DNA from: Pseudomonadota bacterium | GTDB lineage: Bacteria; Pseudomonadota; Gammaproteobacteria; Xanthomonadales; Xanthomonadaceae | Direction of reading: 5' to 3' | DNA length: 7,085 bases | NCBI GenBank assembly: GCA_023423855.1 | Contig: JAFAEU010000422.1 | Location: 1-7,085 of the forward strand | Part shown: positions 1-7,061 of the stretch, one piece after another | Position numbering within the stretch: position 1 is the stretch's first letter | Layout of the letters: every line of letters begins with the position of its first letter | The notes under the pieces: model-generated | Told to the model about the DNA's origin: nothing | Seen by the model: only the letters and a program-made list of their open reading frames with translations | The model's database searches: none | Program-made: the position numbers and the translations under genes

Positions 1-154
1 GAACATGGTCGCTTTCGCCAGGCGCGAGCGAGACATGTCGATTTCCCGCGTCCAGCGTGACGTCTACGGATGAGGCATTGACCAAAAAGACATCACACCC
101 TTGGGGCGCGGGTGACGCAAGCAGCAATGTAGCCAAAGCGGTGTGCAGCGACAT
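1..154 (-). CDS. Unrecognised protein, N-terminal part only (runs off left edge)
   Basis: An open frame starts at ATG (complement of 152-154) and stays open for 51 codons to the window edge. A strong purine-rich ribosome binding site (complement of 162-170, GGGGAGGGG) sits 7 nt before it. The protein begins MSLHTALATLLLASPAPQGC, a hydrophobic stretch that could be a short signal peptide, although it lacks the usual basic residues and has no good lipobox. Then comes DVFLVNASSVDVTL and a segment ending SLAPGES; the alternating hydrophobic pattern suggests beta strands of a small extracellular or periplasmic domain. Only about 31 of 51 third codon positions are G or C, clearly fewer than in the other genes here, which hints at horizontal acquisition. 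The family cannot be named from 51 residues. A plus-strand frame is also open over this stretch, but it has no start context. Moderate confidence that the gene is real. Confidence 0.55.
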   Translation of the reverse strand, partial: MSLHTALATLLLASPAPQGCDVFLVNASSVDVTLDAGNRHVSLAPGESDHV

Positions 155-238
155 GCTTTCACCCCTCCCCCACCCAATTACATATGGACCCCAAAGCGGG
201 GCGTAGCGCGGACTTTGCGCTTGCCAGGAAAGCTCGTC

Positions 239-269
239 AATCAAGCTTTACTTTGATGAATCAAGTTTG
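239..269. repeat. AT-rich cluster of ATCAAG motifs, possible operator
   Basis: AATCAAGCTTT at 239-249 recurs as AATCAAGTTTG at 259-269. The two copies are exactly 20 bp apart start to start, about two helical turns. Between them, CTTTGAT (251-257) is an inverted ATCAAAG. Three ATCAA(A)G units in alternating orientation lie in about 30 bp of otherwise GC-rich DNA, roughly 85-115 bp before the start of the left-edge gene. The layout resembles a transcription-factor binding site, but no specific regulator is identifiable and chance in an AT-rich patch remains possible. Confidence 0.35.
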
Positions 270-313
270 CGTGACTTATGTGAAGAGTCGCCGCCTGTAT
301 CCGGTCTGTGTTA

Positions 314-361
314 TCCGGCACGCGCGCCGATCTATCGGAACAGGTCGGCATGCGTGCCGGA
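314..361. repeat. Large imperfect inverted repeat / hairpin
   Basis: The left arm TCCGGCACGCGCGCCGA (314-330) pairs with the right arm TCGGCATGCGTGCCGGA (345-361). Of 17 positions, 15 are Watson-Crick, one is G-U and one is C-A. Pairing can extend outward (310-312 with 363-365, past an A-C mismatch) and inward by two more pairs, leaving a loop of about 10 nt. Each arm is itself nearly palindromic (for example CGGCA/TGCCG in the right arm), as in paired REP-type elements. No T-run follows on either strand, so an ordinary intrinsic terminator is unlikely. It lies about 90 nt past the peptidase stop, so it could protect that mRNA's 3' end, or be a palindromic repeat element. Confidence 0.6.
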
Positions 362-448
362 CAACCCCGGAAGAAGATGGCCAGGAGGGTTGCTGGCAAA
401 TGGTTGGAACTTTCGGAAGTTTTCCTCTCCGGGCAGGCGTTCTGCCGT

Positions 449-2422
<1,974 letters not shown>

Positions 2423-2450
2423 GGGTCGACTCCCGGAAGAAGGTCGTGAC

Positions 2451-2456
2451 AGCCTA
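2451..2456 (-). promoter_or_regulatory. Possible -10 element of the S9 peptidase gene
   Basis: TAGGCT on the minus strand (in the context GGGCTAGGCTGTC) matches the TAnnnT core of a -10 box and lies 28 nt upstream of the peptidase start. A similar TAGCCT sits 27 nt before the plus-strand gene at 4475. No convincing -35 hexamer is seen at 16-18 bp, so this is a weak prediction. Confidence 0.28.
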
Positions 2457-2516
2457 GCCCAGGGGCGCCGTCGGGGATCAGGTCGCAAGTCATGTTCCGC
2501 GGGTCGGCCGGGGACT

Positions 2517-2588
2517 GTGGGAGCGGCTTCGGCCGCGACCGGGCGTCCAGGGAATCCGCGCAGGCAGTCCGGCTGAAGCCGCTCCCAC
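2517..2588. repeat. REP-like inverted pair between dnaG and the S9 peptidase
   Basis: GTGGGAGCGGCTTCGGCCG (2517-2535) is mirrored by CGGCTGAAGCCGCTCCCAC (2570-2588), matching at 18 of 19 positions with a 34-nt loop. Each half also folds alone: GCGGC-TTCG-GCCGC (2523-2536) with a UUCG tetraloop, and GGC-TGAA-GCC (2571-2580). Two short palindromic units facing each other in an intergenic space is the layout of a paired REP element (BIME), and the GTGGGAGCGGCTTC core is, from memory, frequent between genes in Xanthomonadaceae and some Pseudomonas. GGACTG (2512-2517) and CAGTCC (2565-2570) can form an alternative pairing. It starts 27 nt past the dnaG stop, so it may stabilise the dnaG mRNA end or help stop transcription in both directions, though no T-run follows. 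Confidence 0.8.
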
Positions 2589-2614
2589 GGGCAATGCGAT
2601 GTGCCCGGGCCGGA

Positions 2615-4357
2615 TCAGTGGCGGCGCGAGACGATGCCCTGCAGTTCGCGGAGCTCGGCATGCTCTTCCGCGGTCAGGGCGGAGGGGCTGCCGCCTTCCT
2701 TCCACTTCTGCTGCAGTTCGTCGATCCGCTGCTGCAGCGTCTGCCGGTCGAGCTGGGCGATGGCGTCGATGAATTCCTCGCGCCAGGCGGGCTCGTCGCC
2801 GGGCAGGGACTGGCTGGCGAGCTTCTGCAGCGCGGGACCCTCCTCGCGGCCTTCGAAGTGTTCGAGCAGGGCGCCGGTGGTGATGTCCGGGCGCATGCTG
2901 ACCAGCGCGATCAGTTCGGTCAGCAGTTCGATGCCGGGCTGGCGCAGGGCGACGAAGCGGTAGGGCGGCGCCAGGTCCAGGGCCAGCGCCGGCTGCTGCA
3001 GGAGCAGCGAGATCGCGCTGCGCACGAGGCTGCGTTTGGGCGGCGCCAGCGGCCGGCTGCCGCTGCGGCGGATCGGCGCGGAGGCATCGGGCGCGGCCTG
3101 GCGCGCGCCGACGCCGGTCAGTTCGGTCAGCCGCTGCTGCATCAGGTCGCCGAAGGCGCCGTCGGGGATCTGCGCCAGCAGCGGCCGCGCGCGTTCGGCC
3201 AGCCGCGCCTTGCCGTCGAGCGTGGACAGCGCGATGCCGTCGGACAGCGTGTCGAAGAAGAACTGCGACAGCGGCACCGCGTGCTGCAGTCGCGTGTCGA
3301 AGCCCGGCGCGCCCTCGTGGCGGACGATGCTGTCCGGATCCTCGCCCTCGGGCAGGAACAGGAAGAAGGCCTGGCGGCCGTCGCGCATGCGCGGCAGCAC
3401 CGATTCCACCGCCTTCCACGCCGCACTGCGCCCGGCGCGGTCGCCGTCGAAGCAGAAGTACACGTCCGGCGCGTTGCGGAACAGCAGTTCGGCGTGGTCG
3501 GGCGTGGTCGCGGTGCCGAGCGTGGCCACGGCCTGGGTCACGCCGTGGTCGAACAGCGCGATCACGTCCATGTAGCCCTCGACCACGATCAGCCGCTCGA
3601 TCTTCGTGTTCGCCTGCCGCACCTGCCACAGGCCGTAGAGTTCGCGGCCCTTGTGGAACAGTTCGGTCTCGGGCGAGTTGAGGTATTTCGGGCTGGTGTC
3701 CTTGTCGAGCACGCGCCCACCGAAGGCGATCACGCGACCGCGGCGGTCGTGGATCGGGAACATCGCGCGGTCGCGGAACTTGTCGTAGACGTGGCCGCGG
3801 TCGTTCTTCGAGAACAGGCCGGCGCGGTCGAGCAGCTTCATCCGGCGCTCGTCGGTGCCGAGCGCGTCCTTCAGCGCGGAGTAGCCGTCGGGCGCGTAGC
3901 CGAGCGCGAACTGCGTGCGAACCGCTTCGCCGACGCCGCGCCCGTCGAGGTAGGCGCGCGCCTTGTCGCTCGCCGCGAGCTGGCGCTGGAAGAAGCGCGC
4001 CGCCGCCTCCAGCGCGTTGAACAGGTCCTGGACGTCCGGGTTGGCGTTGCGCTGCTGCGTGTCGCGCGGCACCTCCATGCCGGCGCGCTTGGCCAGTTCG
4101 TCGACCGCATCGAGGAATTCGAGCCGGTCGTAGTTCATCAGGAACGAGATCGCGGTGCCGTGCGCGCCGCAGCCGAAGCAGTGGTAGAACTGCTTGGTCG
4201 GCGACACCGTGAACGAGGGCGAGCGCTCGTCGTGGAAGGGGCAGCGCGCCGAATACTCCTTGCCCTGCCGCTTGAGCGGCACGCGCGCGTGGATCACCTC
4301 GACGATGTCGGTGCGCGCCAGGAGATCGTCGATGAATGCGTCGGGGATGCGGGCCAC
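2615..4357 (-). CDS. dnaG: DNA primase DnaG
   Basis: Replicative primase, 580 residues (E. coli DnaG has 581). It makes the RNA primers that start lagging-strand fragments, working with the DnaB helicase. The N-terminal zinc domain has the CHC2 ligands Cys39, His42, Cys60 and Cys63. The catalytic core carries the conserved blocks MFPI (199-202), FGGRVL (212-217) and KYLNSPET (224-231). The TOPRIM metal site is Glu260 (EGYMD) with Asp304 and Asp306 (DGDRAG), aligning with E265, D309 and D311 of E. coli. The less conserved C-terminus (about 440-580) is the helicase-binding region. The start is GTG: the protein then begins (M)ARIPDAFIDDLL as expected for the family, the nearby ATG at 4373 is out of frame, and no in-frame ATG lies close upstream. 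No clear ribosome binding site is seen. Neither rpsU nor rpoD is adjacent; the upstream neighbour is divergent and a REP pair follows, so it may be a single-gene transcript. Confidence 0.97.
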   Translation of the reverse strand: MARIPDAFIDDLLARTDIVEVIHARVPLKRQGKEYSARCPFHDERSPSFTVSPTKQFYHCFGCGAHGTAISFLMNYDRLEFLDAVDELAKRAGMEVPRDTQQRNANPDVQDLFNALEAAARFFQRQLAASDKARAYLDGRGVGEAVRTQFALGYAPDGYSALKDALGTDERRMKLLDRAGLFSKNDRGHVYDKFRDRAMFPIHDRRGRVIAFGGRVLDKDTSPKYLNSPETELFHKGRELYGLWQVRQANTKIERLIVVEGYMDVIALFDHGVTQAVATLGTATTPDHAELLFRNAPDVYFCFDGDRAGRSAAWKAVESVLPRMRDGRQAFFLFLPEGEDPDSIVRHEGAPGFDTRLQHAVPLSQFFFDTLSDGIALSTLDGKARLAERARPLLAQIPDGAFGDLMQQRLTELTGVGARQAAPDASAPIRRSGSRPLAPPKRSLVRSAISLLLQQPALALDLAPPYRFVALRQPGIELLTELIALVSMRPDITTGALLEHFEGREEGPALQKLASQSLPGDEPAWREEFIDAIAQLDRQTLQQRIDELQQKWKEGGSPSALTAEEHAELRELQGIVSRRH

Positions 4358-4400
4358 GGGGCAATGATCGCATCCCGGCCCGTCGCGGCGGGTGCCCGGA

Positions 4401-4418
4401 CCTCGGGCAAGCCCGGGG
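4401..4418. other. Small hairpin in the dnaG / Vps62-like divergent spacer
   Basis: CCTCGGG (4401-4407) and CCCGGGG (4412-4418) can pair as a 7-bp stem with one T-G wobble and a CAAG loop. It sits in the 117-nt divergent region shared by dnaG and the plus-strand gene, where both promoters must lie. It would be in the 5' leader of dnaG if transcription starts upstream of it. GC-rich spacers often form such stems by chance. Confidence 0.3.
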
Positions 4419-4441
4419 ATGTGTCGCGTCCGGGCGGGCGC

Positions 4442-4447
4442 TAGCCT
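4442..4447 (+). promoter_or_regulatory. Possible -10 element of the Vps62-like gene
   Basis: TAGCCT (context GCGCTAGCCTGCGGG) has the TAnnnT core and ends 27 nt before the ATG at 4475, almost the same placement as the TAGGCT before the S9 peptidase. The -35 region (about 4418-4424) has no recognisable hexamer. Weak prediction, supported mainly by the parallel between the two genes. Confidence 0.28.
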
Positions 4448-4474
4448 GCGGGAACCGACCGCCGGAGCGCCCGC

Positions 4475-5350
4475 ATGTCTGCCGTCCAATCCGCGTCCTG
4501 CCCCTGGATCCCGCCGCTGCCGGCGCCCCAGCGCCCGGCGCTGACGCCCGCCGAACAGCAGGCGCTGGCCGAGCAGTACGCGCCGATCCTGTACTTTCAT
4601 CCGGACGAGGAAAACTTCCTCCAGGACCCGAACACGTTCATCGAGCAGTCGACGCTGCGCCAGGAGCGTGACTTCCGGGGCGACAAGGAACTGCATGGTC
4701 TCGGCGACGTGCCCGCGGACGATCTGGCGGACATCGGCCCCGGGAACGCCGACGCCGACGGCCAGATCTTCCTCGACCACCGCGAGGAGGACCTCGGCAA
4801 GGACATCCGCGCCGGCGACCTCGACAACAGCAGCAACCTCTACCTCTACGACGCCGAGACCAACACGCTCACGTACTTCTTCTTCTACTCGTACAACGAT
4901 GGCCCGCCGGGCCTGGGCGACGTGCAGAACCATGAGGGCGACTGGGAGCGCGTCACCATCCAGTTCGACGACAGCGGCCAGCCGGTGGAGGTGCGCTACG
5001 GCGCCCACAACGGGCTGGACGTGTCGCGCCCCTGGTCCGAAGTGACGAAGGAGGACGGGCGGCCGGTGGTGTACGTCGGCCAGGGCTCGCACGCGAGCCT
5101 GCCCGAACCCGGCGAGTGGAGCACCAATGCGCCGGGCGTGAACGACGTCGCCTCCGCCGACGGCCTGCGCTTCGACCTGGCCACGCGGCCGGCGGTGGAC
5201 ATCGCCGGCGAGGGGTACTACGGCAGCCACGTGCTGTGGGGCGAGCGCGGCAGCGCGCAGGAATTCGGCATCGGCGACACCAGCGGCCCGACCGGGCCGT
5301 CGCCGGAGAAGGGACCGATCCTCGATGCGGAGCCGCGGCAGCCGGAGTAG
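4475..5350 (+). CDS. Vps62-related family protein
   Basis: A 291-residue protein matching the Vps62 family pattern. It has APILYFHPDEE (36-46) near the N-terminus, the signature NHEGDWE (152-158) followed by a strand and RYGAHNG (174-180), then YVGQGSHASLPEPG (200-213), and a C-terminal GPTGPSPEK (271-279). The family is named after a yeast vacuolar sorting gene, but bacterial members have no established biochemical role, so none is claimed. The conserved His, Glu, Asp and Trp residues could form an active or metal site; that is inference. There is no signal peptide or membrane segment, and the protein is strongly acidic, so it is probably cytoplasmic unless exported by a signal-less route. 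GGAG (4464-4467) lies 7 nt before the ATG. It is divergent from dnaG and convergent with the next gene, so it stands alone, like an inserted accessory gene. Confidence 0.8.
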   Translation: MSAVQSASCPWIPPLPAPQRPALTPAEQQALAEQYAPILYFHPDEENFLQDPNTFIEQSTLRQERDFRGDKELHGLGDVPADDLADIGPGNADADGQIFLDHREEDLGKDIRAGDLDNSSNLYLYDAETNTLTYFFFYSYNDGPPGLGDVQNHEGDWERVTIQFDDSGQPVEVRYGAHNGLDVSRPWSEVTKEDGRPVVYVGQGSHASLPEPGEWSTNAPGVNDVASADGLRFDLATRPAVDIAGEGYYGSHVLWGERGSAQEFGIGDTSGPTGPSPEKGPILDAEPRQPE

Positions 5351-5362
5351 GCGCCTGCTTTT
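5338..5362 (+). terminator. Candidate intrinsic terminator of the Vps62-like gene
   Basis: GCAGCCG (5338-5344) pairs with CGCCTGC (5352-5358), with one C-C mismatch and a 7-nt loop that contains the TAG stop codon. TTTT (5359-5362) follows immediately. The stem is short and the T-run only four long, so termination would be modest. It is the only stem directly followed by a T-run that I found in this spacer. Confidence 0.35.
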
Positions 5363-5367
5363 GGCTT

Positions 5368-5423
5368 CCTCTCCCGTCTGCGGGCATTGCGCCCTTTGCG
5401 GGTGGCGGGTTGGGGTGGGGGCA
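5368..5423. repeat. Degenerate fragment of a proteobacterial intergenic repeat
   Basis: The stretch CTCTCCCGTCTGCGGG (5370-5385) followed by GGGTTGGGGTGGGGGC (5407-5422) resembles the widespread intergenic repeat whose usual form is CCCTCTCCCGC..GCGGGAGAGGG joined to GGTTGGGGTGAGGG. On the minus strand it would read as PHPNPPPAKG, close to the PHPNPLPAGEG peptide often produced by mistranslating that repeat. The central hairpin has decayed here. It fills the 135-nt convergent spacer between the Vps62-like and YihY-like genes. The identification is from memory of the repeat and is moderate. Confidence 0.45.
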
Positions 5424-5471
5424 ACCGGCCCCTCGCAGGAACCGGATCCACGGCCGGCCAGCGGGCGGCGG

Positions 5472-5487
5472 GAAACGCGGCCGTTTC
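5472..5487 (-). terminator. Small hairpin overlapping the stop codon of the YihY-type gene
   Basis: GAAACG (5472-5477) and CGTTTC (5482-5487) form a perfect 6-bp stem with a CGGC loop on the plus strand (GCCG on the minus). It overlaps the TGA of the minus-strand gene. On the minus strand the stem ends in GTTTC, then GC-rich sequence, so there is no proper T-run. It might contribute to stopping or stabilising the transcript; low confidence as a terminator. Confidence 0.25.
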
Positions 5488-6418
5488 AGCCCGGGGCGCC
5501 GGGCCGTTCGTGCAGCGGCGTCGATCCGCCCGCTTCCCGCGCCCGCTCGTCGATCACCGCCGTGATCAACGCACCGACGAAGAACACCATCGCCGCGTAG
5601 TACATCCACACCAGCAGGATCACCAGCGTGCCCATCGAGCCGTAGGCGCTGCCCGGCGCCGCGCGCGCGATATACAGCCCGATCGCCCAGCGCCCGAGCA
5701 CGAACAGCAGCGCCGTGATCAGCCCACCCAGCAGCGCCTGCCGCCAGCGCACGCGGCGGTCGGGCAGGTAGTGGTACATCAGTGCGAAGGCGAGCGTGTA
5801 GAGGCCGAGTGCGGCGAGGTTGCCGAGCACCGGCAGCGTCGGCGAGCCGGCGAAGGCGACTTCCAGCGCCGTGGTCAGCGCCGCCGAGACCACCAGCAGG
5901 AAGCCCAGCGCGAACACCACGCCGAACGAGAACACGCGCTTGCGCAACCACGCCACCGCGCCGCCGAGCCTGTGCGCATCGGTGTGGAAGACGAGGTTGA
6001 GCGTGGCCTGCAGCCGCGCGAACACCGCGGTCGCGCCGATGAACAGCAGCAGCGTGCTCCACAGCCCGGCGAGGGTGCCGATGTCCGGCCGGGTCCGGGC
6101 GTTGTGCAGCACGGTCTCGGCGACCTCGCGCGCGCCTGCGCCGGCGAGTTCGCCCACCTGCTCGCCCAGCGCCTGCTGCGCGGCCGGGTACAGCGAGGCG
6201 GTCAGCCACAGCAGCAGTACCAGCAGCGGCGCCAGCGACAGCAGCGCGAAGAACGACAGCGAGGCGGCGTGGGTGAGCAGGTCGATCTCGACGAAGCGCT
6301 TGCCGACCGCGAGCGGCAGGCTGTCCCGGGCGCGTGCGTAGAGCTGCTTCGGTGCGGCGCTGGCGGCGCGGAGGCGGCTGCGCAGGGGCGAGTCGGGGCC
6401 GGGGGCTTGCGGGGTCAT
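5486..6418 (-). CDS. YihY/BrkB family inner-membrane protein
   Basis: A 310-residue integral membrane protein of the YihY/virulence factor BrkB family (once miscalled ribonuclease BN). Its molecular role is unsettled. About six membrane segments can be seen, at roughly 50-74, 113-137, 158-189, 196-217, 227-250 and 260-289. Family blocks are clear: ASLSFFALLSLAPLL (52-66), YHYLPDRRVRWRQALLGG (215-232), LGRWAIGLYI (241-250) and YGSMGTLVILLVWMYY (259-274). Most relatives, as I recall them, have GAE after the last tryptophan-tyrosine block; here it reads GAL (282-284), a loss of a usually conserved acidic residue. The N-terminus is basic and proline-rich, and the C-terminus is a short polar tail. 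The start ATG has only a weak AGG upstream. It follows the acetyltransferase gene by 34 nt on the same strand, so the two are probably co-transcribed. Confidence 0.9.
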   Translation of the reverse strand: MTPQAPGPDSPLRSRLRAASAAPKQLYARARDSLPLAVGKRFVEIDLLTHAASLSFFALLSLAPLLVLLLWLTASLYPAAQQALGEQVGELAGAGAREVAETVLHNARTRPDIGTLAGLWSTLLLFIGATAVFARLQATLNLVFHTDAHRLGGAVAWLRKRVFSFGVVFALGFLLVVSAALTTALEVAFAGSPTLPVLGNLAALGLYTLAFALMYHYLPDRRVRWRQALLGGLITALLFVLGRWAIGLYIARAAPGSAYGSMGTLVILLVWMYYAAMVFFVGALITAVIDERAREAGGSTPLHERPGAPG

Positions 6419-6452
6419 GGCGGCAGCCTGCCAGACGCGCGTCAGCGCCGGG

Positions 6453-6962
6453 TCAAGGCGCCGTCGGCGCGCCGTCCGTGGCGAGTCGCCGCAGGGCGTC
6501 TCCGGTCACACGCTGCACGGTCCATTCGTCCATGCCGACCGCGCCGAGGCTGCGGTAGAAGCCGATCGCCGGCGCGTTCCAGTCCAGCACCGACCACTCG
6601 AAGCGGCCGCAGCCGCGTTCCACCGCCAGCCGCGCCAGGTGCACCATCAGCCGCCGGCCGATGCCGAGGCCGCGGTAGCGCGGCTGTACGAACAGGTCTT
6701 CGAGGTAGATCCCGGGTTTGGCCAGGAAGGTCGAATAGTTGTGGAAGAACAGCGCGAAGCCGGCGGGCTCGCCGTCGGCTTCGGCGATCACCACCTCGGC
6801 GCCGGGCCGTTCGCCGAACAGCGTGTCGGCCAGCCGCGCTTCGTCGGCCTCGACCTCGTGCGCGAGTTTTTCGTATTCGGCGAGGCCGTGGATCAGCGCG
6901 AGGATCGTTGGCACGTCGTCAGGGCGTGCGGGGCGGAGGGAGATGACCGGGGTGTTCGACAT
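6453..6962 (-). CDS. GNAT family N-acetyltransferase, SSAT-like
   Basis: A 169-residue acetyl-CoA-dependent N-acetyltransferase. The fold order is typical of GNAT: N-terminal strand ISLRPARPDDVPTI (7-20), the acetyl-CoA pyrophosphate-binding motif A in QPRYRGLGIGRRL (93-105), and motif B with WNAPAIGFYRSLGA (128-141). YLEDLFV (86-92), EWSVLDWN (122-129) and Tyr136 resemble the spermidine/spermine and thialysine acetyltransferase branch, so a small diamine or amino-acid amine is a plausible substrate. That is family inference; other GNATs share parts of this pattern. The ATG at 6962 is preferred over an in-frame ATG 40 codons upstream, because homology begins here and the upstream part is low-complexity translation through a hairpin. 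AAGGGAG (complement of 6974-6980) lies 11 nt before it. It is the first gene of a probable pair with the YihY-type gene. Confidence 0.9.
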   Translation of the reverse strand: MSNTPVISLRPARPDDVPTILALIHGLAEYEKLAHEVEADEARLADTLFGERPGAEVVIAEADGEPAGFALFFHNYSTFLAKPGIYLEDLFVQPRYRGLGIGRRLMVHLARLAVERGCGRFEWSVLDWNAPAIGFYRSLGAVGMDEWTVQRVTGDALRRLATDGAPTAP

Positions 6963-7038
6963 GATGTTGGCGTCTCCCTTTGCAGGCGGTTTGCGGTTGG
7001 TTGAGTGCTGCGGACTCACCCCCGCCCCGGCCCGCCCG

Positions 7039-7061
7039 GCCCGATGGCCTAGCCATCGGGC
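7039..7061. repeat. Perfect 10-bp inverted repeat upstream of the acetyltransferase
   Basis: GCCCGATGGC (7039-7048) and GCCATCGGGC (7052-7061) are exact inverse complements around a 3-nt CTA spacer. It lies about 77 nt before the acetyltransferase start. No T-run follows on either strand. It could be the terminator stem of a gene beyond the right edge, a regulator-binding palindrome, or a leader structure. A separate palindrome, GCGCATGCGC (7070-7079), lies just beyond it. No clear promoter is seen in 6963-7085. Confidence 0.55.

Larger units (their letters stand above)
155..448. other. Gene-free spacer between the left-edge gene and the S9 peptidase
   Basis: These 294 bases separate two minus-strand genes. 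No frame gives a convincing protein; the long plus-strand frames entering it are antisense to the peptidase. The part from about 155 to 310 is visibly less GC-rich than the rest of the window. It holds an AT-rich cluster of ATCAAG motifs (239-269), a large imperfect inverted repeat (314-361), a small hairpin with CCCC/GGGG arms (189-201), and a 5-bp AACTT/AAGTT hairpin (408-421) just past the peptidase stop. TATGTA (complement of 179-184) is a possible -10 element for the left-edge gene, but no partner -35 is visible. Confidence 0.6.

Noticed and set aside
3..206. Plus-strand open frame overlapping the left-edge gene
   Set aside because: It has no start inside the window with a ribosome binding site and no protein-like pattern. 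The minus-strand frame has a strong site and a plausible leader, though the choice is not certain.
408..421. AACTT/AAGTT hairpin just past the S9 peptidase stop, as a terminator
   Set aside because: Only five weak base pairs and no T-run on the minus strand.
2423..2488. Longer start for the S9 peptidase (22 more residues)
   Set aside because: It would bury the signal peptide behind an Arg/Pro-rich leader. The ATG at 2422 has a good ribosome binding site and a typical secretion signal.
2492..4444. 650-codon plus-strand open frame antisense to dnaG
   Set aside because: Lies entirely opposite a textbook primase and its flanks; the protein is repetitive Val/Ala/Arg/Gln-rich sequence without recognisable domains.
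4358..5230. Upstream extension of the dnaG frame to 871 codons
   Set aside because: The extra 291 residues are antisense to the Vps62-like gene. DnaG homology begins exactly at the GTG at 4357, and the resulting length matches the family.
5387..6946. 519-codon plus-strand open frame across the YihY-type and acetyltransferase genes
   Set aside because: It spans two real genes and the gap between them, is extremely Arg/Gln-rich, and shows no domain.
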